This document shows, piece by piece, positions 24,832 to 33,497 of a DNA stretch of 64,000 nucleotides. A program made the translations under genes and the position numbers. The stretch is from Plantactinospora mayteni (GTDB lineage Bacteria > Actinomycetota > Actinomycetes > Mycobacteriales > Micromonosporaceae). Where the stretch lies: assembly GCF_016862935.1 (NCBI RefSeq), contig NZ_BONX01000007.1, positions 62,001 through 126,000 of the forward strand. The letters run 5' to 3'. The notes under the pieces are model-generated. The model made no database searches and was not told where the DNA came from. It saw only the letters and a program-made list of their open reading frames with translations. The stretch's first letter is position 1. Every line of letters begins with the position of its first letter.

Positions 24832-25638
24832 ATGTCGGAAGACGACCTGAAGATCCTGCTGCTCGGCCCGATCCGGGCCGAACGGGGCGGTACCAACCTC
24901 TACCTGGGTACTCCCCGGCAACGGGAGGTGCTCGCCGTGCTGGCGCTGCGCTGCGGGATGGTGATGTCGGTGCCGCAGATCGTCGACGCGATCTGGAACG
25001 GGCGCCGGCCCGACTCGGTGGAGAACATGGTGCACACCTACATCGGCCGGCTGCGCCGGGTGCTGGAGCATCCCGGCCGCCCGCCGGCACTGGCCCGGGT
25101 ACTCCGCTCCACCCGCCCGGGGTACACCCTCGACATCCCGACGGTCGCGGTCGACGTCACCCGGTTCGAGCACGACGTCAGGGTGGCCCGGGCGGCCCGG
25201 GCCCAGGGTGAGCTGTCCCGGGCGCTCGACTGTTTCCAGCAGGCGCTGGCCCGCTGGTCCGGCCTGGCGCTCCAGGAGGCGACCGGGCCACTGGCCGAGG
25301 CGGAACGGATCCGCCTGACCGAGCTGCGTCAGGACGCGGTGGAGGAGGCCACCGGGGTACGCCTGCTCCTCGGCGACGTGGAGAACCTCGTCTCCGAACT
25401 GCGCTGCATGCTCGCCGAGCAGCCGATGCGGGAGCGGCTCTGGGAACTGCTGCTGGTCGTCCTCGGCCAGACGTCGCGGCGGGCCGAGGCGCTCACCGCC
25501 TTCGAGGACGCCCGGCTCACCCTGGCCGACCGGCTCGGCGTGGAGCCGGGGCACCGGCTCCAGGACCTGCACCGGCGGCTGCTGCGCAGCGAACCGGTCA
25601 CGGTGCGGCCGTGGTGGGAGCGGCGGGTCCCGGTCTAA
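24832..25638 (+). CDS. SARP/AfsR-type transcriptional regulator
   Basis: 268 residues: an N-terminal OmpR-like winged helix (about 1-95, with PRQREVLAVLAL and ENMVHTYIGRLRRVLE) and a bacterial transcriptional-activation domain (BTAD, about 100-250, with FEHDVRVAR and LGVEPGHRLQDLH). SARPs activate adjacent secondary-metabolite or envelope pathways by binding direct repeats near -35. Its presence suggests that the surrounding glycoconjugate genes form one regulated cluster. Its last 41 bases overlap the 3' end of the opposing methyltransferase gene. Confidence 0.92.
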   Translation: MSEDDLKILLLGPIRAERGGTNLYLGTPRQREVLAVLALRCGMVMSVPQIVDAIWNGRRPDSVENMVHTYIGRLRRVLEHPGRPPALARVLRSTRPGYTLDIPTVAVDVTRFEHDVRVARAARAQGELSRALDCFQQALARWSGLALQEATGPLAEAERIRLTELRQDAVEEATGVRLLLGDVENLVSELRCMLAEQPMRERLWELLLVVLGQTSRRAEALTAFEDARLTLADRLGVEPGHRLQDLHRRLLRSEPVTVRPWWERRVPV

Positions 25639-26494
25639 CCCCGGCGACCGGCCCGGCACGCCCCGGCTGGACGTGGCCCGGCTCGATGGCCGACTGGGCG
25701 TGGCCCGACTGGGCGTGGCCCGGCTCGACGGCCGACTGGGCGTGGCCCTGTTGGACGTGGCCCGGCTCGACGGCCGCCTGAACGTGGCCCTGTTGGACGT
25801 GGCCCGGCTCGACGGCCGGCTCGGCGGAATCCCACCCGGCGGATCCGCCGCGCCTCCGGCCATCGGCCGGCTCGGTCCCCTCCGGACCGGTCAGCACGAA
25901 GAAGGCACCGGCAGGACTGTCCCCGAGGCGCGCGGGGACCTCCTCGGCGGCGGAGAGACCGCAGGCCCGGACGATCCGGGCGAACTCTTCGGCCGGGGCG
26001 TCGTCGTAGATCTGCACGACGATCCGGCCCCGGGGTGTCAGCATCGCGGGCAGCCGGCGCAGCAGGTCGGCGGCCTCGGCCTCGGTCAGGTAGTAGACGA
26101 CCTCGCGGAGCAGGATCGCGTCGTACCGGCACGCGGTGTCGAAGGTGCGGATGTCGGCCACCTCGAAGGTGCTGTCCGGCCGGTCCAGCGCCCGGGCCGC
26201 CTCGATCGCCCGCGAACTGAGGTCCACGCCGTGGTAGTGCCGGTAGCGACCCGGCGCCAGCGGCAGGTTCGCACTGGTACCGCAGCCCAGGTCCAGGATC
26301 GTCGGCCGGGGTGCCCAGGTCTCGATCAGCGCCAGCGGCATGTTCCCGTCGGACATGTCGTCGAGATAGCGCCAGAACCCCAACGCGTACTGCGCGTTCC
26401 ACCACGCCCGGTTGAGCCTGGGGTTCGATCGGATCAGCACCTGTACCGGAACTCGGATCAGCCGTGCCACCGCACGGACCAGCGCATTCGACAT
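25598..26494 (-). CDS. Class I SAM methyltransferase with C-terminal tetradecapeptide repeats
   Basis: 298 residues. A Rossmann methyltransferase core (about 60-200) has the SAM motif LDLGCGTSANLPL, the acidic HGVDLSSR and motif II/III around DAILLREVVYY. The last ~60 residues are 3.7 copies of a 14-residue unit (EPGHVQQGHVQAAV-like), His/Gln/Gly-rich and encoded by a 42-bp tandem repeat. The tail ends in a 41-base overlap with the converging SARP gene, which suggests that the repeat expansion extended the frame past an earlier stop. The acceptor is unknown; position favours a sugar or lipid intermediate of the cluster. Confidence 0.85.
   Translation of the reverse strand: MSNALVRAVARLIRVPVQVLIRSNPRLNRAWWNAQYALGFWRYLDDMSDGNMPLALIETWAPRPTILDLGCGTSANLPLAPGRYRHYHGVDLSSRAIEAARALDRPDSTFEVADIRTFDTACRYDAILLREVVYYLTEAEAADLLRRLPAMLTPRGRIVVQIYDDAPAEEFARIVRACGLSAAEEVPARLGDSPAGAFFVLTGPEGTEPADGRRRGGSAGWDSAEPAVEPGHVQQGHVQAAVEPGHVQQGHAQSAVEPGHAQSGHAQSAIEPGHVQPGRAGPVAGVRPGPAAPTTAAP
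25667..25820. repeat. 42-bp tandem repeat, 3.7 copies
   Basis: Units begin at 25667, 25709, 25751 and 25793. They differ by a few substitutions and are a multiple of three bases, adding 14 residues each to the C-terminus of the methyltransferase. Confidence 0.92.
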
Positions 26495-26593
26495 GGTGTC
26501 ACCGACATTTCTCGACGTGGGACGGATCCCGACGGCTCCGGGACTGACGCTATCGACGTTCCTGGCTGGCCGACCCGGCGGAAGGGGCTCGGG

Positions 26594-27889
26594 TCAGCCG
26601 GTCAGCGCGGGGTCGACACCCCGGCGTGGGCCGAGCCGGCGCCGGTGCACGTACTGGGCGAGCAGCAGCCCGCCCGCGCCGACCGCCACCTCGCTGAGCG
26701 CGCAGACCAGTCGACTGGTCAGCACCACCGGGGCGGCGACCGACACCGGCATCACGGTGGCGAGTCCCACCATCAGTACCGCCTCCCGGACGCCCAGCCC
26801 GTCCGGTACGACCATCACCAGCAGCCCGGCCACGGTCGCGGCGGCGAAGCCGGCCACACAGACCAGGTAGGAGCGCAGCGGCGGGGCGCCGGCGGTCACC
26901 GCCAGCAGCCAGAGGTGGTGCCCGGAGATCACCCAGGAGAGCGACTGCGTGGTGATCGCCCGCCGGATGCCGGTCCGGGACGCGCTGACCTGTGGCGGTG
27001 GCCGCCGCAGCAGTCGTGCCGCCCCGGCGAGCCCCCGGTTGAGCAGCTCCGGGCGGACGAAGAGCGCCACCAGCGGCAGTACGGCGAGCAGCATCCAGCC
27101 GGTCGCCCGGTCCAGTACCGCCGGCCCGGCCGCGAGGCCGACGGTCATCCCGGTCAGCGCCACCACCACCCAACTGAGCAGGAAGACACCGGCCAGCCGG
27201 ACCGCCCCGACGTTGATCTCCTTCCCCATCCTGAGCAGCACCGGCAGCGCGACGAACCGGCCCGGGACGAACTTGGCGAGGAACCCGACGAAGAACAGCC
27301 GGGCGGCGGTCCACCGGTCCACCGCCGCGCCGAGGTCGACGAAGAGCGCCTGCCAGGAGTGGTACCCGAGCAGCAGCCCGACCGAGTTGACCAGCAGGGC
27401 GCCGCCCAGCACCAGTCCGACCTGGACCGGGTCGAGTCGCTGCGCCAGCTCGCGGACCGGGGTCCAGTCCTGGTCCCGCAGGAACAGCGCCAGCCCGACC
27501 GTCAGGGCCAGCACGAAGACCACGACCAGCAACTGGTTGACTCGCCGCCACCAGCCTGACCCCCGCCCGGCCAGCCGTCGCACCAACTCGACCGGCCCGC
27601 CGCCGCCAGGCCCGCCGCCCGCCCCGGTCGGCCTGCCGGAGGCGTCCGGGCTGGTCGAATCGCCTGTGCCGGTCGGGTCGCCCGAGCTGGTCGGGTCGCC
27701 TGTGCTGGTCGGGTCGCCTGTGCTGGTCGGGTCGCCTGTGCCGGTCGGGTCGCCCGAGCTGGACGGGCTGCCTGAGCTGGACGGGTTGGTCCGGCTGGTC
27801 GGGTCGTTCGAGCCGCCCGGGGCCGGTGCCGTCGCCGGTTGGGGCGCGGCGGGGTCGACGGCGTCCGGGTGATCCGTCGCGCGGTTCAC
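26594..27889 (-). CDS. LPG-synthase/flippase-like integral membrane protein (UPF0104)
   Basis: 431 residues from a GTG that overlaps the upstream glycosyltransferase stop (GTGA). Residues 1-110 are a Pro/Thr/Ser/Gly/Asp-rich tract with hexapeptide repeats (GDPTST-like, 18-bp DNA units). About eight membrane helices follow, with the family signatures FLAKFVPGRF and VVPDGLGVREAVL. This is the membrane half of MprF-like proteins and of AglD-type transporters, which move lipid-linked material across the membrane. No lysyl-transferase domain is present. It is probably the flippase or a lipid-modifying partner of the glycosyltransferases. Confidence 0.85.
   Translation of the reverse strand: MNRATDHPDAVDPAAPQPATAPAPGGSNDPTSRTNPSSSGSPSSSGDPTGTGDPTSTGDPTSTGDPTSSGDPTGTGDSTSPDASGRPTGAGGGPGGGGPVELVRRLAGRGSGWWRRVNQLLVVVFVLALTVGLALFLRDQDWTPVRELAQRLDPVQVGLVLGGALLVNSVGLLLGYHSWQALFVDLGAAVDRWTAARLFFVGFLAKFVPGRFVALPVLLRMGKEINVGAVRLAGVFLLSWVVVALTGMTVGLAAGPAVLDRATGWMLLAVLPLVALFVRPELLNRGLAGAARLLRRPPPQVSASRTGIRRAITTQSLSWVISGHHLWLLAVTAGAPPLRSYLVCVAGFAAATVAGLLVMVVPDGLGVREAVLMVGLATVMPVSVAAPVVLTSRLVCALSEVAVGAGGLLLAQYVHRRRLGPRRGVDPALTG
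27650..27793. repeat. 18-bp minisatellite, about eight units
   Basis: Units of the form CTGGTCGGGTCGCCTGTG repeat in register and encode the GDPTST-like hexapeptides in the N-terminal tail of the membrane protein. The array is frame-preserving. Confidence 0.85.
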
Positions 27890-28968
27890 CGGGTCGACTC
27901 CGGGGCCAGCGGGGCGACCCGGCCGGGCCGGGGGCGCCGCAGCAGGGCCCGGCCCAGCCCGAGGGCCAGCCCGACGAACTCGGTCAGGTGGGTCAGGAAC
28001 CGCATCGCGGTGGCGAAGAGCAGGAAGCCCGGTCCGCGCTGCCGGAGCGCGAAACCCAGCAGCGCCCGGTCCGCGCCGAGGAAGGCGGACAACCCGGCCA
28101 GCGGCACCAGCAGCAGCCACGGCGACCAGGCGGCCAGCGGCAGCCCGGTCACCGTCACGGCGCTGCCCAGCAGCCCGACCACCGAGCCGAGGTCGATCCG
28201 GTGCGGGGCCCGCCGGTCGGCGGACTCCACGCTGGGCGTCGCCGGCCGGGGCGTCCAGCGCGCCGCGACGACCGCCCCGGCGTACGTCCGGGCGCGGCGG
28301 AAGTGTTCCGACAGGTACGGCCCCAACCGGTCCACGTCGTCGTGCCGGCCCAGCATCCGGTCGCTGGTGCGGATCTCGTACGACGCCGGCAGGCGGGTGC
28401 CGAACTCGACGTCCTCGGCGTCGCGCAGCCGTTCGTCGAAGCCGCCGACCAGCTCGAAGACGTGCCGGGGGACGGCGGTCAGCGCGAACATGGTGATCGC
28501 GGTGACCCCGACGTCGCGGCGTCGCCAGAAGTGCTCGAAGAGCGTCTTGTAGGACTCGACCGGCCCGTCCGCGAAGAGTGGCGTCAGGTCGTAGATCCCC
28601 TGCACCACGCCGCAGCCGGGATGTGCCCGCAGCTCCGCCACCGCCCCGGCGAGCGCGTCCGGCGCCAGCGCGATGTCCGAGTCGACGAAGAACAGCAGGT
28701 CCCCGCCGGCCCGGGCGGCTCCGGCGTTCCGGGCCGCCGAGACGCCCCGGTTGACCGGGAACGCCAGCAGGGTGCAGGGGAACTCGGCCGCGATCTGCCG
28801 GGACCGGTCGGTACTCGCGTCGTCGACGACGATCACCTCGGCCGCCGGCCGGGTCTGCGCGTAGATCGCCGCGAGACAGGCCCGGAGAGTCTTCTCCTTG
28901 TTGAAGTTCGGGACGATGACCGACACCCGCGCGAACTGCGGGTCGACGGTGTGGTCGAGTGGAGACAA
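27886..28968 (-). CDS. Family 2 glycosyltransferase with C-terminal membrane helices (4)
   Basis: 360 residues: VSVIVPNFNKEKTL, VVDDASTDRS, LFFVDSDIAL and AEDVEFGTRL in the GT-A part, then a basic linker and three to four helices from about residue 255. The only start near the conserved N-terminus is TTG 28968, with a weak AGG upstream, so the exact start is uncertain. Its stop overlaps the GTG of the flippase-like gene. It is closest to glycosyltransferase 3 within the cluster and forms the right end of the envelope region. Confidence 0.9.
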   Translation of the reverse strand: MSPLDHTVDPQFARVSVIVPNFNKEKTLRACLAAIYAQTRPAAEVIVVDDASTDRSRQIAAEFPCTLLAFPVNRGVSAARNAGAARAGGDLLFFVDSDIALAPDALAGAVAELRAHPGCGVVQGIYDLTPLFADGPVESYKTLFEHFWRRRDVGVTAITMFALTAVPRHVFELVGGFDERLRDAEDVEFGTRLPASYEIRTSDRMLGRHDDVDRLGPYLSEHFRRARTYAGAVVAARWTPRPATPSVESADRRAPHRIDLGSVVGLLGSAVTVTGLPLAAWSPWLLLVPLAGLSAFLGADRALLGFALRQRGPGFLLFATAMRFLTHLTEFVGLALGLGRALLRRPRPGRVAPLAPESTR

Positions 28969-29291
28969 TGCGCCTGGTCACCCCCTTTGCCCCACCGGGC
29001 CGGTAAACGGTAGCAATCGGCGTACCGCGATTTCTGGAGTCGGCCTGGATTACCGAGTGCGACGGCGACGGCGAGCCGGCGGGCGACGGTAAACAAACCG
29101 CAAGCCAGCGCCCGCACAGTTGACGGGCCGTCGAGCGGACGAGGGAGGACCCGGCTGCGACCGATCACGACGAGGACGGCTTACGGTCGGAGCGTAAACA
29201 AATCGTAAGGCCCGCTCCGCAGAGTAGGAGGCGTCGAGGCCGGCGGCACGGGACGCCGGATCGACGGACCATCCGAAAAGGGGACAGTACT
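28969..29291. promoter_or_regulatory. Divergent intergenic region with two 16-bp direct repeats
   Basis: GTAAACAAAyCGyAAG occurs at 29089-29104 and 29194-29209, 105 bases (ten helical turns) apart and in the same orientation. A weaker GTAAACGGTAGCAA lies at about 29006. These are probably binding sites of one regulator that controls the SGNH hydrolase and/or the glycosyltransferase. The first base of the hydrolase gene is 82 bases after the second site. Confidence 0.5.
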
Positions 29292-30605
29292 GTGAGATTT
29301 TCGAGAGCAAGGCGGTTTGCGGTGGCCGCGATCGTGACGGCGGCCGTGCTGGCCGTACCGTCCGGCACGGCCGGGGCGGCCGGGCCAGCCGGTGCCGGGG
29401 ACTGGTCGGCGGCCTGGGCGACCGGCCTGCACCACCCGGTGCCGGGCAACGACTGGGACGGGCCGAACTGGTCGGTCGACGGCTTCACCGGCGAGTCGGT
29501 ACGGCAGGTGGTGCGGGTCAGCACCGGCGGCTCCCAACTGCGGGTCCGACTCTCCAACCGGTACGGCACGCAGCCGCTGCGGCTGACCGGTGCGACCGTC
29601 GGCAGCTCCGGTCCGGGCGCCGCCGTCCGACCCGGTACCCTGCGACCGCTGACCTTCCGGCACCGGCCATCGGTGACCGTCCCGGTCGGGGCGGAGCTGG
29701 TGTCCGACCCGGTCCGGTTCGGGGTCGCGGCGCTGGACCGGCTGACCGTCACCTTCTACTTCGCCGACCCGACCGGGCCGGCCACGTTCCACCAGGGCGG
29801 CCTCACCACCACCTACCGGGCGACCGGTGACCGGCGTTCCGAGCCGGGCGCCGACGCGTTCGGCGGCGACACCAGCCACTCGTGGTACTACCTGGCCGGC
29901 GTCGACGTCTCCGGGCCGCCGCCGCGCGGGGCGGGACGGGGCGGGTCCGACGGTCGGGACGCCGCCCGGGACACGGTGGTCGCGTTCGGCGACTCCCTCA
30001 CCGACGGCTACGGCAGCACTCCCGGTGCCGACAACCGATACCCGGACCAGTTGGCCGAGCGTCTCGTGGCCGGCGGCCACCGCCTGGGCGTGGTCAACGT
30101 CGGAATCAACGGCAACAAGCTGCTGGCCGACTCGCCCTGCTACGGCGAGCGGGGAGTGACCCGGTTCCACCGGGACGCGCTCGGCCAGCCCGGCGTGCGG
30201 GCCGTGGTCGTCCTGATCGGCACGAACGACATCGGCGGGGGCGGCTTCCCGGACTTCGGCTGCGGCGCCTCGCCGGTGGTGACCGCCGCCGAGGTCGTCG
30301 ACGGGCACCGGGCGCTGGTCCGGGCCGCGCACCGACAGGGGATCCAGGTGGTCGGCCTGACGATCCCGCCGTGGAAGGGCGCGTTCGGCTACGACACCCC
30401 GGCGAACGAGGCGGTCCGGGACCGGGTGAACGATTCACTCCGGGCCGGTGTCGGGTACGACGCCCTGGTCGACCTGGACCGGCTCCTCGCCGACCCGGCG
30501 GACTCGGACGCGCTGCGACCGGAGTTCGACGCCGGTGACCGGCTGCACCTCAACGACGCCGGGGCGGAGCTGATCGCGACCGAGGTCGCCCGGGCGCTGC
30601 GCTGA
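29292..30605 (+). CDS. Secreted SGNH/GDSL hydrolase
   Basis: 437 residues. A Sec signal (RRFAVAAIVTAAVLAVPSG, cleavage near GAA-GPAG) is followed by an N-terminal beta-rich domain and an SGNH catalytic domain from about residue 225. Block I is AFGDSLTDGYG with Ser235; block II Gly is in VGINGNK; block III is IGTNDIGGGG; block V is DRLHLND with Asp and His. This is the two-domain form of extracellular actinomycete lipases/esterases that act on lipids or acetylated glycans. The GTG at 29292 lies about 9 bases after AAAAGGGG. It is a single gene, convergent with a methyltransferase 29 bases away. Confidence 0.92.
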   Translation: MRFSRARRFAVAAIVTAAVLAVPSGTAGAAGPAGAGDWSAAWATGLHHPVPGNDWDGPNWSVDGFTGESVRQVVRVSTGGSQLRVRLSNRYGTQPLRLTGATVGSSGPGAAVRPGTLRPLTFRHRPSVTVPVGAELVSDPVRFGVAALDRLTVTFYFADPTGPATFHQGGLTTTYRATGDRRSEPGADAFGGDTSHSWYYLAGVDVSGPPPRGAGRGGSDGRDAARDTVVAFGDSLTDGYGSTPGADNRYPDQLAERLVAGGHRLGVVNVGINGNKLLADSPCYGERGVTRFHRDALGQPGVRAVVVLIGTNDIGGGGFPDFGCGASPVVTAAEVVDGHRALVRAAHRQGIQVVGLTIPPWKGAFGYDTPANEAVRDRVNDSLRAGVGYDALVDLDRLLADPADSDALRPEFDAGDRLHLNDAGAELIATEVARALR

Positions 30606-30640
30606 GCCGACCGGACGAGCCGGTGGCCGGGCGGTCAGCG
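30600..30640. terminator. Imperfect inverted repeat spanning two convergent stops
   Basis: CGCTGA at 30600-30605 and TCAGCG at 30635-30640 are the outer arms, with GCCGACCGG/CCGGGCGG inside. The arms contain the stop codons of the hydrolase and of the methyltransferase. It is a plausible short bidirectional terminator. Confidence 0.4.
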
Positions 30641-31390
30641 CGGGGTACGTCCGACGACGTACCGGAACGCGTTGTCCAGGCGGTAGCCGCCGCCCGGCTG
30701 CCGGAACGGCCGGGCCGCGTCCCGCACCGTCGACGCGGTGCCGGCCACCGTCTCCGGATCCTCGCCGAGCAGGACGCCCCGGACCAGCGCGTCGTCGTCG
30801 GGCGCGTACCAGGGGACCGCCACCAGTCCCGCCGCCACCACGTCGAGCCCACCGTCGGCGAGCAGTCGTTCGAGACCACCCGGCTCCCGCAGTTCGCCGT
30901 CGGGCAGCGGCTCCTCGCCGGCGGCGTACGCGACCGCCCGCTCGACCGCGTCCAGGTCGTTGTGCCGCCCCTCCGCCCAGTTGGCGATCGCCACCAGTCC
31001 ACCGGGCCGGGTGACCCGGACGAACTCGGCCAGCGCCTCCAGGGTGTCGTCGGCGAACTGCACGGCGTTGACCGAGGCCACCAGGTCGAACGTGTGGTCC
31101 GGCCAGGGCAGCCGCTCGGCGTCGCCGATCCGCAGGTCGGCGGCGGGTACCCGGGACCGGGCCAGCGCCACCATGCCGGGCGCCGGGTCGACCCCGGCGG
31201 TCGCCGCGCCGAGCCGGTCGAGATAGCCGAGCAGGTCACCACCGCCGCAGCCGACGTCGAGTACCCAGGAACCAGGTCCGATCCCGGCCGCCGCCACCAC
31301 GGCCCGCCAGACCGGCTCGGCGAAGCTGCCCCACAGTTCGGCCCAGCCCGCCGCGACCGCCGACCAGCGGTCCGGGTCCGCCCCGTCCAC
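30635..31390 (-). CDS. Class I SAM methyltransferase (ubiE-like)
   Basis: 251 residues from GTG 31390, chosen because GGAGGAGGGG ends 3 bases before it. The SAM core has LDVGCGGGDLLGYL, AGVDPAPGM, RIGDAERLPWPDHTFD (typical of UbiE/COQ5-like enzymes) and RVTRPGGLVAIANW. The acceptor is unknown and the gene stands alone between the hydrolase and the helicase. A longer start at 31441 is open but has no ribosome site. Confidence 0.88.
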   Translation of the reverse strand: MDGADPDRWSAVAAGWAELWGSFAEPVWRAVVAAAGIGPGSWVLDVGCGGGDLLGYLDRLGAATAGVDPAPGMVALARSRVPAADLRIGDAERLPWPDHTFDLVASVNAVQFADDTLEALAEFVRVTRPGGLVAIANWAEGRHNDLDAVERAVAYAAGEEPLPDGELREPGGLERLLADGGLDVVAAGLVAVPWYAPDDDALVRGVLLGEDPETVAGTASTVRDAARPFRQPGGGYRLDNAFRYVVGRTPR

Positions 31391-31513
31391 CTGCCCCTCC
31401 TCCGACGATGGTCGACCGGGGCGGCCGGCCCCGGTGCACACCCTCCCGCCCTCGCCGGGCGGGAAGAGGACAACCGGGCGGCCACTCGCCCGGGATCCCG
31501 TTGCCGCCTCGGT

Positions 31514-33262
31514 TCAGCCGTCGCGCTGGTCGCGGCCGACCTCGCGGTCCCGGCGTACCGTCGCCTTGCGGCCCTTGATGGTGCTCTGCCGGAGCCGGGT
31601 GATCACCTCGTTCGCCGCGGACCTCGGCACCTCGACCAGGGAGAACCGGTCGGCGATCTCGATCGAGCCGATCTCCCGGCCGCTGACCTGGGTCTCGCCG
31701 GTGATCGCACCGACCAGGTCCTGCGGGCGGATGCCGGCCCGCCGGCCGACCCCGATGAAGATGCAGGCCATGTCGCCGGAGCGGGGCCGGCCGCCGCGCC
31801 CGTCCCGGGCACCGTCCCGACCGCCGTCCCGCCGGGCCCGGCCGTCCCGGTCGGCCCGGAACGCCACCTGCGGGATGTCCTCCTCCTCGTCGACCGGGCC
31901 GCCGGCCGACTCGTGCGCCAGCTTCACCGCCGCCAGCGCCACCTCCATCACGTCGAACTCGTCGGTGAGGGTCTCCACGATCACCCGGAACGGTTCGAGG
32001 TCGTCCTCCAGCAGGCTCTCGTGCAGCGCCGCCCGGGTCATCTCCAGCCGCCGGGTCCGCAGGTCGGCCACGGTCGGGATCTTGTCGATCGAGATCCGCT
32101 GCCCGGTGGTCCGCTCGATGGTCTTGAGCATCCGGTGCTCCCGGGGCTCGGCCAGGGTGATCGCCACCCCCTGCCGGCCGGCCCGGCCGACCCGCCCGAT
32201 CCGGTGCACGTACGACTCCGGCGCCGGCGGCACGTCGTAGTTGACCACGTGGGTGAGCTGCTCGATGTCCAGCCCCCGGGCGGCCACGTCGGTCGCCACC
32301 AGCAGATCGGCGGTACCGGCGCGGAGCCGGCCCATCACCCGGTCCCGCTGCTCCTGGGTCATCCCGCCGTGCAGCGCCTCGGCCCGGTAGCCGCGACCGT
32401 TCATGGTCTCGGTGAGCCGGTCGACCTCCTCCCGGCTGCGGCAGAAGACGATCGCCGCGGTCGGCGCCTCGACGTCGAGTACCCGGCCGAGCGCGGCCGG
32501 CTTGTGCGCCCGGGCGACCACGTACGCGGTCTGCCGGACCAGCGGGGCGGTGCCGGTGGGCGCGGGCTGCCGGCCGATCTCGATCCGGGCCGGGTCCCGC
32601 AGGTACTGCCGGGCCATCCCGTCGATCCGGGCCGGCATGGTGGCGGAGAAGAGCACCGTCTGCCGCTGCTCGGGTACGTGTTGCAGGATCGCCTCGATGT
32701 CCTCGGCGAATCCCATGTCGAGCATCTCGTCGGCCTCGTCCAGTACCACCGTGTCGAGGCTGTCCAGCCGCAGGGTGTCCCGGGCGATGTGGTCCAGCGC
32801 CCGCCCCGGGGTGGCCACCACCACGTCCACCCCGCCGTCCAGCGCCCGCAGTTGCCGGGCGATCGGCTGGCCCCCGTAGATCGGCAGCACCCGTACGCCG
32901 AGGTCGCGGCCGTACCGGTGGACCGCCTCGGAGACCTGCACGGCCAGCTCCCGGGTCGGCACCAGGACCAGCGCGACCGGCGCACCGGAACGCTGCCCCT
33001 CCGGCAGCCGCTGCAACAGCGGCAGCGCGAAGGCTGCCGTCTTCCCGGTCCCGGTGGCGGCCTGGCCGAGCAGGTCACGGCCGGCCAGCAGGGGTGGGAT
33101 GGCGGCCCGCTGGATGGCGGTCGGCTCCTCGTAGCCCAGCGTGCCGAGCGCGTCCAGGAGTTCGGTCCGCAGCCCGAGGTCGGCGAAGGTGCCGGAGTCG
33201 TCGTCGGGGTCGTTCGGGATCGTGCTGACCGGCGGAGCGGGTGGTGCGCTGTCGGAACTCAT
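31514..33262 (-). CDS. deaD: DEAD-box RNA helicase (DeaD/CsdA type)
   Basis: 582 residues. It has all helicase motifs in order: the Q motif GYEEPTAIQ, AATGTGKT (Walker A), PTRELA, TPGR, VLDEADEML (DEAD), SATMP, IVFCRSREEV, ATDVAARGLD and HRIGRVGRAG. An acidic/Arg-rich linker with RDG repeats leads to a C-terminal DbpA-type RNA-binding domain (ACIFIGVGRRAGIRPQDLVGAI). It unwinds structured RNA in ribosome assembly, mRNA decay and cold adaptation. The ATG at 33262 has only a weak ribosome site. It is divergent from the TetR gene, with 235 bases between them. Confidence 0.95.
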   Translation of the reverse strand: MSSDSAPPAPPVSTIPNDPDDDSGTFADLGLRTELLDALGTLGYEEPTAIQRAAIPPLLAGRDLLGQAATGTGKTAAFALPLLQRLPEGQRSGAPVALVLVPTRELAVQVSEAVHRYGRDLGVRVLPIYGGQPIARQLRALDGGVDVVVATPGRALDHIARDTLRLDSLDTVVLDEADEMLDMGFAEDIEAILQHVPEQRQTVLFSATMPARIDGMARQYLRDPARIEIGRQPAPTGTAPLVRQTAYVVARAHKPAALGRVLDVEAPTAAIVFCRSREEVDRLTETMNGRGYRAEALHGGMTQEQRDRVMGRLRAGTADLLVATDVAARGLDIEQLTHVVNYDVPPAPESYVHRIGRVGRAGRQGVAITLAEPREHRMLKTIERTTGQRISIDKIPTVADLRTRRLEMTRAALHESLLEDDLEPFRVIVETLTDEFDVMEVALAAVKLAHESAGGPVDEEEDIPQVAFRADRDGRARRDGGRDGARDGRGGRPRSGDMACIFIGVGRRAGIRPQDLVGAITGETQVSGREIGSIEIADRFSLVEVPRSAANEVITRLRQSTIKGRKATVRRDREVGRDQRDG

Positions 33263-33497
33263 ACCCGTCAGCTTTTCACCACGCCCAACCGGCCGACGCG
33301 GCGACCGGCGATCCCGGCGCGCCGCCGGCCCGGACCCACGGGTACCGGCGGGTCCGGCTCGACCGCGCCGGTACCGGCGCGGCGCCCGCCCGTCCGGGTG
33401 CCGCCCTCGTCCCGAAAGGTCGTTCCGGGAGGTGGACGCGGCCGGCGACCGCCCTCGGCGTAGCGTGTCGGATTGTCGTCGTCCGGGAGGTGGGAGC

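Noticed and set aside
27650-27793. The regular 18-bp repeat as a CRISPR-like array
   Set aside because: There are no spacers between units; it is a head-to-tail coding minisatellite, and no cas genes occur in the window.
27826-29013. A 395-codon + strand frame opposite glycosyltransferase 4
   Set aside because: Composition and lack of any domain mark it as a shadow of the minus-strand GT2 gene.
30623-33463. A 946-codon + strand frame opposite the methyltransferase and the DEAD-box helicase
   Set aside because: It spans two well-defined minus-strand genes and has no domain of its own; long stop-free antisense frames are expected at this GC.
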